Shown: one piece after another, positions 1 through 8,426 of the stretch
Layout of the letters: each line of letters begins with the position of its first letter
How positions within the stretch are numbered: the stretch's first letter is position 1
Source: Corynebacterium urogenitale
Lineage (GTDB): Bacteria > Actinomycetota > Actinomycetes > Mycobacteriales > Mycobacteriaceae
Length of the DNA: 64,000 nucleotides
NCBI RefSeq assembly: GCF_009026825.1
Contig: NZ_CP045032.1
Coordinates: 1,488,001-1,552,000 of the forward strand
Reading direction: 5' to 3'
Notes under the pieces: model-generated
The model's database searches: none
Told to the model about the DNA's origin: nothing
Seen by the model: only the letters and a program-made list of their open reading frames with translations
Made by a program: the position numbers and the translations under genes

Positions 1-468
1 GGTGCCGCCCAGGTGGGTCAGCTTGCCTGTATCCTCCTCCATGTGTGCGCGCTCGATCTCCACGCGCCACTCAGTGCCATCTTCCAACACGACATCCAGG
101 TAGCCGTCGTACGCGATCGGCTCGTCGTACTGGGAGATCTGGTAGTTCTTCGGCTGGTCTGGGTAAAAGTAGTTCTTGCGCGCGAAGCGGGAGTATGGCG
201 CGATCTTGCAGTTCAGCGCCAGGCCAATTTTGATGGCCCACTCCACGCCCTTCTTGTTGACCACTGGAAGCGCACCAGGCAAACCCAGGCTGCATGGATC
301 CACGTTGGTGTTCGGATCGTCGCCAAACTCTGCGGAAGAAGTAGAGAACATCTTCGTCTTGGTGGCGAGCTCAACGTGAACTTCCATGCCCATCACGGGG
401 TCGAAGCGCTCCAGCACTTCCTCGAAGTCCATCACATCATCGGAGTAGTCATAGACAGGCGCAGTCAT
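1..468 (-). CDS. gatB: Asp/Glu-tRNA amidotransferase subunit B, N-terminal part (cut by window edge)
   Basis: GatB is the tRNA-binding kinase-like subunit of GatCAB, which converts Glu-tRNA(Gln) and Asp-tRNA(Asn) to the correct amide forms in the cytoplasm. The 156 codons read on the minus strand contain the GatB N-terminal block [15 protein letters not shown] (residues 27-41) and the conserved [18 protein letters not shown] stretch near residues 98-115. The ATG at 468 is the first start that gives a normal N-terminus. The gene runs off the left edge, so its C-terminal part is not visible. gatC and gatA lie 8-10 kb to the right, separated by pfkA and an exporter module, as in other corynebacteria where gatB is detached from gatCA. 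Confidence 0.95.
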   Translation of the reverse strand, partial: MTAPVYDYSDDVMDFEEVLERFDPVMGMEVHVELATKTKMFSTSSAEFGDDPNTNVDPCSLGLPGALPVVNKKGVEWAIKIGLALNCKIAPYSRFARKNYFYPDQPKNYQISQYDEPIAYDGYLDVVLEDGTEWRVEIERAHMEEDTGKLTHLGGT

Positions 469-545
469 AGTCGTCCATCTTAGTACGTCCATCGGGGTGC
501 GCGCTTACTCCCCCGTCCCCTACAGTCGGTAGAGATCAATCCTCC

Positions 546-1355
546 ATGAAAGGTTTCCTCCCTGTGAAGGCTGCTATCACCGTCGATCCCACGTTCCTTG
601 CCGCTCCCCTGCTCAACGTCGTGCTGGGCACCGGGCTCCCCACTGAGGAACAGCTTCGCGCAGTACTGGAAGGTTCATTCGGCGATCGCGTCTCCAACTT
701 CACCCGTGGCTCGCAACCTTTCACCTTCGCGGCAGAACTGGATGGCGAGTATCTCATTCACATGACGGTCATTGAGGGCCAGCATGAGAATCCGGAAGAG
801 GCCTACTCTATCCACCCCGTCCTCACCGGCGACCCTGCAGTGCTTGAGAGCGTTCGCTCTCAGCTCATCGTTACCCTGCTACCGCAAAACACACTGGCAG
901 AGGAGACCAAGCAGTTCCGGGATGCGCGCTTCTCCCATGTGGTGCATCATGCCCAGGTCACGGCCGTCCTTGCACAGCTCCCCGGCACCGTCGCTGTCCA
1001 CAACACGATGGGGCAGGTGACCTTTAGCCAGAAGATCTTCATCGAGGGCGTGAAAGAGACCTTCCTGCCGATGTGCGCGATCTCCGTCTGGCTCACCCAG
1101 GGCACCGGCGGCATCAGTGGCTACACAGTGGGCATGGCTGCTGCCGGTCACCCCGAACTACAGGTTATGGATTCCTCCGCCGACCCCACCGAGCTGTACT
1201 ACCAGCTGGGCGATCTCGCCCACTACGCCCTAGCGAAGCAGCCGTTAAAGGACGGGGACACCATGGCCTTCGCTGCTGACGCCCCGCCGATCTCCATTGC
1301 CGACGCCAACTGGACCGTGGACCCGAAGGTCCCGGCACTAACGGTTGATCTCTAG
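546..1355 (+). CDS. DUF4261 domain protein
   Basis: A 269-residue cytoplasmic protein with no signal peptide or membrane segment. The C-terminal two thirds have the layout I associate with DUF4261: a central LIVTLL strand near residue 105, an aromatic and hydrophobic block around residues 175-190 (FLPMCAISVWL), a G-rich YTVGMAAAGHPELQV turn, and an end with LKDGDTMAF. The family has no established function. It is divergent from gatB with about 77 bp between the starts and convergent with pfkA, so it is probably a single-gene unit. The ATG follows a weak purine stretch. Family assignment is from pattern memory and should be read as likely, not proven. Confidence 0.75.
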   Translation: MKGFLPVKAAITVDPTFLAAPLLNVVLGTGLPTEEQLRAVLEGSFGDRVSNFTRGSQPFTFAAELDGEYLIHMTVIEGQHENPEEAYSIHPVLTGDPAVLESVRSQLIVTLLPQNTLAEETKQFRDARFSHVVHHAQVTAVLAQLPGTVAVHNTMGQVTFSQKIFIEGVKETFLPMCAISVWLTQGTGGISGYTVGMAAAGHPELQVMDSSADPTELYYQLGDLAHYALAKQPLKDGDTMAFAADAPPISIADANWTVDPKVPALTVDL

Positions 1356-1389
1356 ATAGAGATGTCTAGGTGGTGTTCGAGCTGCAGGC

Positions 1390-2418
1390 CTAACCGAAGA
1401 GATTCTGCGCGGTGTCGTAGCGCTTCTGTGGCACTTCCTTCAGCGTGCCCACGGCTTCTTCGAAGTCGATGAGCTCGATATCCTGGCCCTTGAGCGCCAC
1501 CACCTTGTTGAAATCCCCGTTGAGGCAGGCCTTCGTCGCATTGACTGCAAAACGGGTCGCCAACACGCGGTCGAAAGCCGTCGGGGTGCCGCCGCGCTGG
1601 ATATGACCCAGCACAGTGGATCGGACTTCCGTGTCGAGGCGGTTCTCGATCTCCTTGGCGATGAGTCCAGAGATGTCCTGGAACTTCTCGTGCCCGAATT
1701 GGTCAACCTCGCGGTCGGCGATCTCCAGGGTGCCTTCCTTCGGCAGTGCCCCCTCAGCGACCACGATGATGCCGTACTTCTCGCCCATCTGGAAGCGACG
1801 AGCCATCTTCTTACACACTTCTTCGATGTCGAATGGGTGCTCCGGGATGAGGATGTCGTGGGCACCTGCGGCCATGCCCGCATGAAGGGCGATCCAGCCT
1901 ACGTGGCGACCCATCACTTCAACGATCATCACACGGTCATGGGACTCCGCCGTGGTGTGGAGGCGGTCAATCGCATCAGTGGCGACTGCCACGGCGGTGT
2001 CGAAACCGAAGGTGTAGTCGGTGCCGTTGACGTCATTATCAATGGTCTTCGGCACGCCGACCACAGGGATACCGTTGTCTGCGAGGAACTTTGCGCCCTT
2101 CAGCGTGCCTTCGCCACCGATCGGGATGAGGCAGTCGATGCCCGCATCTTCCAGGTTTGCCTTGATCCGGTCGATTCCAGCCTTGAAGTCATCTGGGTGC
2201 AAGCGACCGGTACCGAGGATGGTGCCGCCGCGGCGCAGGATGCGGTCGATGAAGTCATCGTCGTAGAGCTGCACACGGCGATCCTCGAGCAGCCCCTGCC
2301 AGCCGTCCTCAAAACCGACAACAGTCGAGCCATTCTGAGCTGCTGTTCGCACAATGCCGCGGATTACCGCGTTGAGGCCGGGACAATCTCCACCACTGGT
2401 CAAGGTCGCAATACGCAT
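1390..2418 (-). CDS. pfkA: 6-phosphofructokinase
   Basis: Phosphorylates fructose-6-phosphate to fructose-1,6-bisphosphate, the committed step of glycolysis. The 342-residue length is normal for the bacterial type. The N-terminal [10 protein letters not shown] loop, the GGEGT nucleotide loop and the catalytic PKTIDNDV segment are present. The residue pair equivalent to E. coli 104/124 is Gly/Lys. That combination is known from actinobacterial ATP-using enzymes; PPi-dependent ones have Asp/Lys. ATP is therefore the likely donor. No clear Shine-Dalgarno sequence precedes the ATG. The 11 bases upstream end at the stop codon of a fossil MFS reading frame (2429-2485), which suggests the gene was once translated right behind an exporter gene. 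Confidence 0.95.
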   Translation of the reverse strand: MRIATLTSGGDCPGLNAVIRGIVRTAAQNGSTVVGFEDGWQGLLEDRRVQLYDDDFIDRILRRGGTILGTGRLHPDDFKAGIDRIKANLEDAGIDCLIPIGGEGTLKGAKFLADNGIPVVGVPKTIDNDVNGTDYTFGFDTAVAVATDAIDRLHTTAESHDRVMIVEVMGRHVGWIALHAGMAAGAHDILIPEHPFDIEEVCKKMARRFQMGEKYGIIVVAEGALPKEGTLEIADREVDQFGHEKFQDISGLIAKEIENRLDTEVRSTVLGHIQRGGTPTAFDRVLATRFAVNATKACLNGDFNKVVALKGQDIELIDFEEAVGTLKEVPQKRYDTAQNLFG

Positions 2419-2428
2419 GTGACCGATA

Positions 2429-2485
2429 CTAGCGACTTGTCGGTTCCACTGCGCGCCATGCTCCCCACATGCCTACCCCAAGCAG
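2429..2485 (-). pseudogene. Fossil 3' end of an MFS exporter gene
   Basis: Read leftward, these bases encode [18 protein letters not shown] and a TAG stop. This is almost the same as the C-terminus of the intact MFS exporter whose stop is at 5076. Over 45 bases (2441-2485 against 5091-5135) only three positions differ and all three are synonymous third-codon changes (GTA/GTG, GCA/GCG, CGC/CGG). Similarity stops abruptly at 2485. The rest of the gene is absent. Confidence 0.8.
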
Positions 2486-2530
2486 CGTGATACACAGCGA
2501 CAATTTTTCGGGTTTCGATTTTGTCACCTT

Positions 2531-3829
2531 CTAGGTTGTGCTGGATCTATCCCCGATAAGTGCGTATGCCAACGGTGCGACAACCAGAATGAAAGCCGGA
2601 ACAACCACAAGTGGCATCCAGTATGTCTCTTGAATTGCGTTGTGCAGAACAACATCCCATACAAGCGCCATCGAGGCAGTAAGGACTCCCAACGCAATCA
2701 AGACAACGAGCATTACTCCCAACACAAGCAAGGCAAGCGTATATAAAAGTGCGCTACGTTCTTGTCCAACCGATGTTCCCAACTTCGTAAAACGCTTCAG
2801 ACTTCGATTCATTAGCTGCGAAAGCACGAGCACTGCCGAGACAATCGCAATCAGGGTCAGAGCAATCGGTGTTGCAAAAATAGTCCAGAAGTCCCACTGG
2901 GCAATTCCCCCTTTCCCCTCAGCCAATGTCTGAAGCGCCGATGCCGTGAAAATGAAGGTCGGAATGCCAGCTATGACGTAGATAAAAAGGCTAATGCCGG
3001 AGAACCGTGGGCGGAATTCATGGCTCACCGAGTGAGCCAGAACGGCTGCGGGCTTAGCGCCAAAGGACATTTGTAGACGCCTAGCCATGGACACGGTGAA
3101 TGAAGGAGCCAGCTTAGAGGCCACGACCATACCGATAAGCAACAATCCAAATGTAAACAGGATTCCCGCCTGCGACGCTGATGTGAAGCCGGCAAACACG
3201 AGCACAATGCCCAGTGCAACGGGGCTCAGTGTCACAAGTGCCGACAACCAAGACCGACTTCTTTTCTGTTTGTTCTGGGAACCCGCAACCAATCCAAGAG
3301 ATAGGACAACAACTGCCACGAACATTGGAACTACCAAGGTGCACAAGCCCAGCAGGATGCCGAGAACAGATGGCCGGCTCACTCCGCCCTCATCAACCAG
3401 TCGGGATCCATCGTCATGCGGTAGCACGGAGATTATCGACAGAAAAGGAACAAACAGTACTGCTGCGATAACTAGCGCACCCAGTAGGGGGCGCCACATC
3501 TGGCCCGCAATCAACTGAACGAAGTGGCGACGGCCAAAACCCGCCCGCACAAATTGTCTGGTCTTCTCACGTAGAAGGAGGGAACCCAAAGACGCTAGAG
3601 GAATATTCATAGCAAGTGCGATGAACATAGTCCAAAAGATCATGTTCCCGCCGATAAAAATGAAATCGCTCCCCGGAAAGGCAGCATTCTGCTTACTCCA
3701 AGCGGTTCCAAGTGCAAGCACAAAACCAGTCGACAATCCAAGCACTGCTGCCAGAACATAGAAATAGGTTCGAGCAGATCCAACAGTGGATGCGCCCAAA
3801 CGCTGGAGAACTCTAAACACTTGGTTCAC
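2531..3829 (-). CDS. ABC transporter permease, FtsX-like arrangement
   Basis: A 432-residue membrane protein with about ten hydrophobic segments (roughly residues 24-44, 62-88, 115-138, 160-185, 197-216, 220-238, 278-300, 315-340, 366-395 and 405-425). After the second segment a basic stretch with REKTRQFVRAGFGRRHFVQL resembles the cytosolic loop of FtsX/MacB-type permeases, but I cannot assign a subfamily. It starts with GTG inside the end of the ATPase gene (17-base overlap), so the two are translationally coupled and form one transporter. The DNA is richer in A+T than its neighbours. The module is bracketed by a 45-bp direct repeat, which suggests it arrived by recombination. The substrate is unknown; peptide or antimicrobial export or resistance is possible. 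Confidence 0.75.
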   Translation of the reverse strand: MNQVFRVLQRLGASTVGSARTYFYVLAAVLGLSTGFVLALGTAWSKQNAAFPGSDFIFIGGNMIFWTMFIALAMNIPLASLGSLLLREKTRQFVRAGFGRRHFVQLIAGQMWRPLLGALVIAAVLFVPFLSIISVLPHDDGSRLVDEGGVSRPSVLGILLGLCTLVVPMFVAVVVLSLGLVAGSQNKQKRSRSWLSALVTLSPVALGIVLVFAGFTSASQAGILFTFGLLLIGMVVASKLAPSFTVSMARRLQMSFGAKPAAVLAHSVSHEFRPRFSGISLFIYVIAGIPTFIFTASALQTLAEGKGGIAQWDFWTIFATPIALTLIAIVSAVLVLSQLMNRSLKRFTKLGTSVGQERSALLYTLALLVLGVMLVVLIALGVLTASMALVWDVVLHNAIQETYWMPLVVVPAFILVVAPLAYALIGDRSSTT

Positions 3830-4490
3830 CTGCCTTGTCCATTCTCACTTGAGAATCAAAGCGTTCTGTCAATGCAGGGTCGTGCGAAACTACGATGCAC
3901 GTCATGCCATCCGCTACATACTCATCGAGAAGTTCGATGAGGGCATCGCGTGAGTGCGTATCTAACGCACTTGTTGGTTCGTCCAGAATGACGAGTTCAG
4001 ACCTCCGAACAATTCCGCCGCAGACTAACACCCTCTGCAACTGACCCTTGGAGAGCTGTTCCAGCTCCTTGCCCCAGCACTGCCCTACGCCCACTCCATC
4101 AAGCATTGAACGGGCGAACTCTCGGTCTACCTGATTATTAGAGATTCTCTGATTGAACTCGAGAAACTCCTGGACAGTCAGGCCCGGAAAAGGATTTAAA
4201 TCCTGACCTACGTAAGCGATTCGAGAACGCAGTAGGTTCTGTCTCGCTTTAGCCTTCAACTTCACTACTTCAGTATCTTCGAATAGCCTGATCCGGCCAC
4301 TATGAACAGGGTGAAGAGCGACCAGAGCATTCAATAGCGTTGTCTTTCCACATCCCGAAGGGCCGCTCAGAAGGGCTTTTTGTCCTTGACGGAGTTGGAA
4401 ACTCAGGGGCGCGCAGAGCGGGCGACTATCGGCTCCCTTGGCAGCGACCGTAACTCCCTCTGCACTGAGAACAATCTGTTGATCTTGCAT
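3813..4490 (-). CDS. ABC transporter ATP-binding protein
   Basis: A 225-residue ATPase subunit, the usual size for a stand-alone domain paired with a separate permease. Walker A is GPSGCGKT (residues 43-50). The Q-loop lies in AYVGQDLNPF, Walker B in LVILDEPTSALD and the switch His in VVSHDPAL. The signature loop is LSKGQLQRV, with Lys where most members have Gly (LSGGQ); the Gly-Gln pair is kept, so activity is likely retained. A good ribosome binding site (AGGAAGGG) lies 8-10 bases before the ATG. It overlaps the permease gene. About 230 bp without a convincing gene separate it from the small protein to its right, so it probably has its own promoter there. Confidence 0.85.
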   Translation of the reverse strand: MQDQQIVLSAEGVTVAAKGADSRPLCAPLSFQLRQGQKALLSGPSGCGKTTLLNALVALHPVHSGRIRLFEDTEVVKLKAKARQNLLRSRIAYVGQDLNPFPGLTVQEFLEFNQRISNNQVDREFARSMLDGVGVGQCWGKELEQLSKGQLQRVLVCGGIVRRSELVILDEPTSALDTHSRDALIELLDEYVADGMTCIVVSHDPALTERFDSQVRMDKAGEPSV

Positions 4491-4721
4491 CGATTAGTCC
4501 CTTCCTGATTCCCACCGTCCGAGAGACATTGGCTTGATAACTCCCAATGAATCCACTGAGGATCATCTCGATGATTGCCCACTAGGAACGTTCTATTTGA
4601 AACAACGCTTTCCAAAGTAGCAATATGAGTGAGGCCTCGGTCACTAGACTGCTAATCCGCTACCCCTATTTGCAGGCCCCCTCAGCCCCACCGGTCCGAA
4701 AATAGCACCATTTCGATCGGT

Positions 4722-5060
4722 TTATTCCCCATCAAGGAAACTGAAGTACGGTATCGACGGATGCGCGCCGAGCGCTTCATGAAAAATCTTCATGAGCTGT
4801 TCGCCAAGGCGATCCATCTCGTCTTCCGAAAGCTGTCCATCGTCCGCGGGTGACAGTTCTATGCGCACCTGACAGTTGCTCGGCAGCCACTCCCCATCTG
4901 GTGACTCCGGCGGTATCTCGAAGTCTTCCTGCGGATCGCTATCCACGGTGATGGACTGCACCGTGACGTTCTTGAGCTGACTCCGCAGCTGATCTTCCAA
5001 CCTCGGCATTACGCGCTCGAGTTCTTCGGAGGTTGCTCTGAGATAAAGGGTTTCTAGCAT
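4722..5060 (-). CDS. Small acidic cytoplasmic protein of unknown function
   Basis: About 112 residues, acidic, no membrane segment or signal peptide. It begins MLETLYLRATSEELERVMPRL and alternates predicted helices with short strands. I do not recognise a family. The ATG at 5072 touches the AAGGA motif, so the next ATG at 5060, 12 bases from AAGGA, is the better start. It follows the MFS gene by 15 bases and is probably the last gene of the gatCA-DUF695-Nudix-MFS operon. It lies inside the segment bounded by the 45-bp repeats only at its far side, so it may have come with the ABC module or with the MFS allele. Confidence 0.6.
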   Translation of the reverse strand: MLETLYLRATSEELERVMPRLEDQLRSQLKNVTVQSITVDSDPQEDFEIPPESPDGEWLPSNCQVRIELSPADDGQLSEDEMDRLGEQLMKIFHEALGAHPSIPYFSFLDGE

Positions 5061-5075
5061 TCTTTTCCCCATTCC

Positions 5076-6515
5076 TTAGTCGACTGATCGCGGTTCCACT
5101 GCCCGCCACGCTCCCCACATGCCCACCCCAAGCAGGAGCACTGCGGGGATCAGCGCCGCTCCAAAAGCCTGCCCCGCATCGTCTGCCGGCAGCCCAACCA
5201 TCCGCACCTGCAGCACCAGACCAATAATCGCCGCGCCGGTGACAGCACCCAGCTGGCGAGTGGTGTTGTACATGCCCGAGCCCGCGCCGGCGAATCGCGG
5301 AGGTAGGTCGCGAAGCGTCGTCGTGGAATTCGGGGCCCACACTAATGGATTACCTACGCCGAGAATCACCGACGACACTAAGACCCACCAGTGGCTCACG
5401 CCGGTCATCATCACGGTGACCATCACCGCCAACCCCAGTGCCATGACACCGAAACCAGCCACCGCCAACGGTCGCGGATCGTGCTTATCTACCGCACGCC
5501 CGACCAGCGGCGAAAGGAAAAACGCCAACAAGGACATGGGCGTCATCATCAACCCCGCGGTCAAGGGCTCCAAACCGTGTACTTGCTGCAGGAATAGCAT
5601 CACCGGCACCATCATGCCCGCGACAGTGAAACCCATCGCAAAGATGGAAATATTGCCGAACGCGAAATGCTTCCGCCGGAATAGATCGAGGGGTATCAGC
5701 GCATCGCGACCGGTATGGAGGACGGCCTCTTGGCGTCGGATGAAAAAGAACAGGCAAACCGCAGCAAGCAGGAACAGACCCCAAATCCACCACGCCCACC
5801 CGGCGCGCTGGCCCTCCTGGATCGCGTAAATCAGCGAGGTCATCGTTACGATCGACAGCACAATGGACAGCGGGTCGATCGGCTTCTCCGATGGCTTGAA
5901 GCGCGGTACCCACGCTGCAACCATCGCTACGGACAACACACCAATCGGCACGTTAATGAAGAACACCCAGTGCCAACCGGCAAATCCGGTGATGAAGCCT
6001 CCGAGGAGCGGGCCGGTGAGCGTGGACAGGCCGGCGGTGGAGCCCCAGATTCCCAAGGCCGCCCCTCGCTTGTTTCTGGGGAAGACTCGGTTGATCACGC
6101 TCATCGTCTGCGGCGTCAGCAGCGAGGCGCCGATTCCCTGCACTCCGCGCGCGATAATGAGCTGCTCTACGCTCCCCGCCAGGCCACACCACAGTGACGA
6201 CAAAGTGAAGATCACCATGCCCGCGATGTAGAGGTTCTTCGGACCCCACCGGTCGCCCAGTCGCCCCGTGACCAGCAGCGGCACCGCGAAGCACAGCAGG
6301 TACACACTGGTCACCCAGATGATCTGCCCGTAGTCGCCACCAAGATCGCGTTGGATCGCCGGCGTAGCCACAGCCACGATCGTCTGGTCCAACAGGATCA
6401 TGAAGAAGCCAATACACAGAGCAATCAGGCAGCGCCATGCCCCGCCCGCCTCCAACGGCAGGTCCGGGTAGCTCTGTTCCGCGCCGTTTCTCTTATCCCA
6501 CGCCACGCCGGTCAC
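5076..6515 (-). CDS. MFS drug:H+ antiporter, DHA2 (EmrB/QacA) type
   Basis: A 479-residue exporter predicted to have 14 membrane helices. It shows the loop-2 motif GRLGDRWGPKN, the DQTIVAVATPAI segment in helix 1 that is typical of EmrB/QacA proteins, and the antiporter motif GLSTLTGPLLGGF in helix 5. The family uses the proton gradient to expel cationic drugs, dyes or metabolites; the substrate cannot be read from sequence. The start overlaps the stop of the Nudix gene by 4 bases (ATGA), so the two are translationally coupled. The last 15 codons are nearly duplicated upstream of pfkA (2441-2485), evidence of a recombination event at this gene's 3' end. Confidence 0.93.
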   Translation of the reverse strand: MTGVAWDKRNGAEQSYPDLPLEAGGAWRCLIALCIGFFMILLDQTIVAVATPAIQRDLGGDYGQIIWVTSVYLLCFAVPLLVTGRLGDRWGPKNLYIAGMVIFTLSSLWCGLAGSVEQLIIARGVQGIGASLLTPQTMSVINRVFPRNKRGAALGIWGSTAGLSTLTGPLLGGFITGFAGWHWVFFINVPIGVLSVAMVAAWVPRFKPSEKPIDPLSIVLSIVTMTSLIYAIQEGQRAGWAWWIWGLFLLAAVCLFFFIRRQEAVLHTGRDALIPLDLFRRKHFAFGNISIFAMGFTVAGMMVPVMLFLQQVHGLEPLTAGLMMTPMSLLAFFLSPLVGRAVDKHDPRPLAVAGFGVMALGLAVMVTVMMTGVSHWWVLVSSVILGVGNPLVWAPNSTTTLRDLPPRFAGAGSGMYNTTRQLGAVTGAAIIGLVLQVRMVGLPADDAGQAFGAALIPAVLLLGVGMWGAWRAVEPRSVD

Positions 6516-7204
6516 TGCTCACGCTGCTTTCGCAACGCCGCGAGCTCCTCGCGAATGACAGGTAGAGCCTCACGGAACGCGGGCATAAGATCCATTTCCT
6601 CCAGCTCGGACAAGGGGCACCAGCGCAGGTCCGTGGACTCACTTGTCGCGGAGAAGTCGAGAGCCTCCGGACATTCCGCAATGACGGTCGTGTACGTCCA
6701 CTCGTCGTTGAGATTCTCGTCCTTGATCTCCCACCACCAGCGCGCGCCGAGGCCAAAGATCGCCTGCCCACCATTGCGTGGGTTCGTCACGGGCTGCGCC
6801 TTGATCGCCTCGCGTGGATCACCCAGTTTCTCAGCGAGCTGCTTGAGCGGGGCCAGCAACGGCTCGTCGGCATCCTCCACGTGTTCGCGGCGCAGGACAT
6901 GGTCCAAAGGTGCCGCTGCCGTGACTAGCTCCCCGAGCACCTCTATGCGATCCGTGTCAATGCTCGTTTCCTCCCACGTCTCGCGCTGTGCCGCTTGCGC
7001 CGCAGTCTCTCCCGGATTACGGGCGCCACCAGGAATTGCCCAAGTCCCACCCCGGTTCGTCCATAACGCCCGCAGCTGCAAAAGAACCCGGTCATCCGGC
7101 GTGATGAGGAAAAGGCCAGCGGCGCCTAGGACACCCCAAAAGCGGTTTCCATCGGCTTGGACCGCCCAGCCGTCACCTCGGTACTCAGGACCTTCGTAAC
7201 TCAT
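6512..7204 (-). CDS. Nudix hydrolase
   Basis: A 230-residue Nudix protein. The box GGARNPGE..., with the REtwEE core, lies near residues 59-81 and fits the G-x5-E-x7-REUxEExGU pattern, with Ser-Ile at the last two positions. Such enzymes hydrolyse nucleoside diphosphate derivatives; the substrate cannot be predicted. I chose the ATG at 7204; a GTG three codons upstream is also open. The C-terminal region is rich in Glu and Leu. It is coupled to the MFS gene by a 4-base overlap and follows the DUF695 gene, with 79 bp between that gene's stop and this start on the upstream side. Confidence 0.9.
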   Translation of the reverse strand: MSYEGPEYRGDGWAVQADGNRFWGVLGAAGLFLITPDDRVLLQLRALWTNRGGTWAIPGGARNPGETAAQAAQRETWEETSIDTDRIEVLGELVTAAAPLDHVLRREHVEDADEPLLAPLKQLAEKLGDPREAIKAQPVTNPRNGGQAIFGLGARWWWEIKDENLNDEWTYTTVIAECPEALDFSATSESTDLRWCPLSELEEMDLMPAFREALPVIREELAALRKQREQ

Positions 7205-7283
7205 GCTCGCCACACTAGCGCACCGGTGGGACAGACATGCTTGGGGCGCGGTGGAGAACGCGGTGGAGAACTACGCGCGCGAA

Positions 7284-8426
7284 CTAAAAATGAAGATGCT
7301 CGACACGCATCCAGCCTGGATCGACGATAGCCTCACCGGAAATCTTCTGTTCCGCCGGCACGCCATCAAATCCCTCACACACCTTATGCAATTCTTCAAC
7401 CACACCAGTCGTCCCGCCCGCATAAAAGTGGAATGCGCGGACACCATTCATGGTTTCCACGGCGACAAGCTTCGCCACCTGTTCCACCGGGCCGATGTGC
7501 TGAGCGTAGGACTCAATGCGTTCTGTAAGAGCATCCTCCAGCTCATAGAGCTTCGTCTGTGCTTCGGGCGTTGGCATGCCGTTGTCCGTCGCTTCGAACG
7601 GGACATCAATGCGCAAGTGCAGGTCAAGGAGAGGAGCAGACAGTGCTCGCAGCGGTGGCCGAGACCGCCCCACGTACACGTGGCCCTCGATCTCATTTTC
7701 AAACACGACCCACCGACCATCGCCTTCAGTCGGAAACTGAGCATCGAACTGTTCAAGCTCGCCAGTGACGTCGTCGATCGTGGCAGAGAATGCGCGCCCT
7801 TCCTCCCGCAGGAAACGGATCTGCCCCAACCACAGCTCCACGGCTCGCTCGCCGAAGGCATTATCGAGAAGCACGAATCCCAATTGCTCGATGGTCGGCT
7901 GCGCATCCTGAGGCGTCGGCGCCGAGGTCAGCTCATGGGAAAACTGCAAGTGCTCGAAAGCTGGGTGGTAGACCGACAAGTCGATCGCGGACTGGCCGGT
8001 ATCCACACTGAATCGCAGGTCGGAACTCTGCACATCTTCGTCACCCATGAGCACGCCAAAATCACGTTGAGGCAACCGAACATCAGAGTATGCCCACGTT
8101 GCATCCGCGTCCGGCGCCTCCAGCAACCATCGGCGAGCCGGACCACGGAACTGCGCCACGCCCTCCGCAGTAAGGATGAAGAGAAACTCAGAGTCCAGCC
8201 CCGCCGAATCACCCGAAGCGAACTCAAACACAAGGTGTGGAGCGATCTGCGATGTCAGCGCATTGAGCTCATGGAGAGTCTGCTCATCGCGCTGCTGCCC
8301 ACGGAACATGGACGCGAGGGACTCGGCCCCCTTCTCCCGCCACCATTGCCAAAAGGCCCCGACGGCCTGCTGTTGCTGCAACGGGTGCGGATACTGCGGG
8401 CTATCAGGGCCTTGAGGGTCTGTCAT
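7284..8426 (-). CDS. DUF695 domain protein
   Basis: A 380-residue soluble protein. The last 150 residues look like DUF695: a strand LDLHLRIDVPF, a loop with NGMPTPEAQTKLYELEDAL (a near universal small-helix entry in that family), and an end FHFYAGG ... GWMRVEHLHF. The first 230 residues are a second unassigned domain rich in Trp and acidic residues. No catalytic motif is evident. Its ATG lies directly after the gatA stop (8427), so it is co-transcribed with gatCA. That placement does not reveal a function. DUF695 has no established role. The long opposite-strand frame here is a shadow. Confidence 0.8.
   Translation of the reverse strand: MTDPQGPDSPQYPHPLQQQQAVGAFWQWWREKGAESLASMFRGQQRDEQTLHELNALTSQIAPHLVFEFASGDSAGLDSEFLFILTAEGVAQFRGPARRWLLEAPDADATWAYSDVRLPQRDFGVLMGDEDVQSSDLRFSVDTGQSAIDLSVYHPAFEHLQFSHELTSAPTPQDAQPTIEQLGFVLLDNAFGERAVELWLGQIRFLREEGRAFSATIDDVTGELEQFDAQFPTEGDGRWVVFENEIEGHVYVGRSRPPLRALSAPLLDLHLRIDVPFEATDNGMPTPEAQTKLYELEDALTERIESYAQHIGPVEQVAKLVAVETMNGVRAFHFYAGGTTGVVEELHKVCEGFDGVPAEQKISGEAIVDPGWMRVEHLHF

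Noticed and set aside
4403..4615. 70-codon frame upstream of and overlapping the ABC ATPase, possible peptide substrate
   Set aside because: It begins at TTG, has no ribosome site and runs out of frame into the ATPase gene; no leader-peptide features.
7248..7271. 12-bp tandem duplication GCGGTGGAGAAC upstream of the Nudix stop side
   Set aside because: Only two copies in a short gap; no sign of function and easily produced by slippage.
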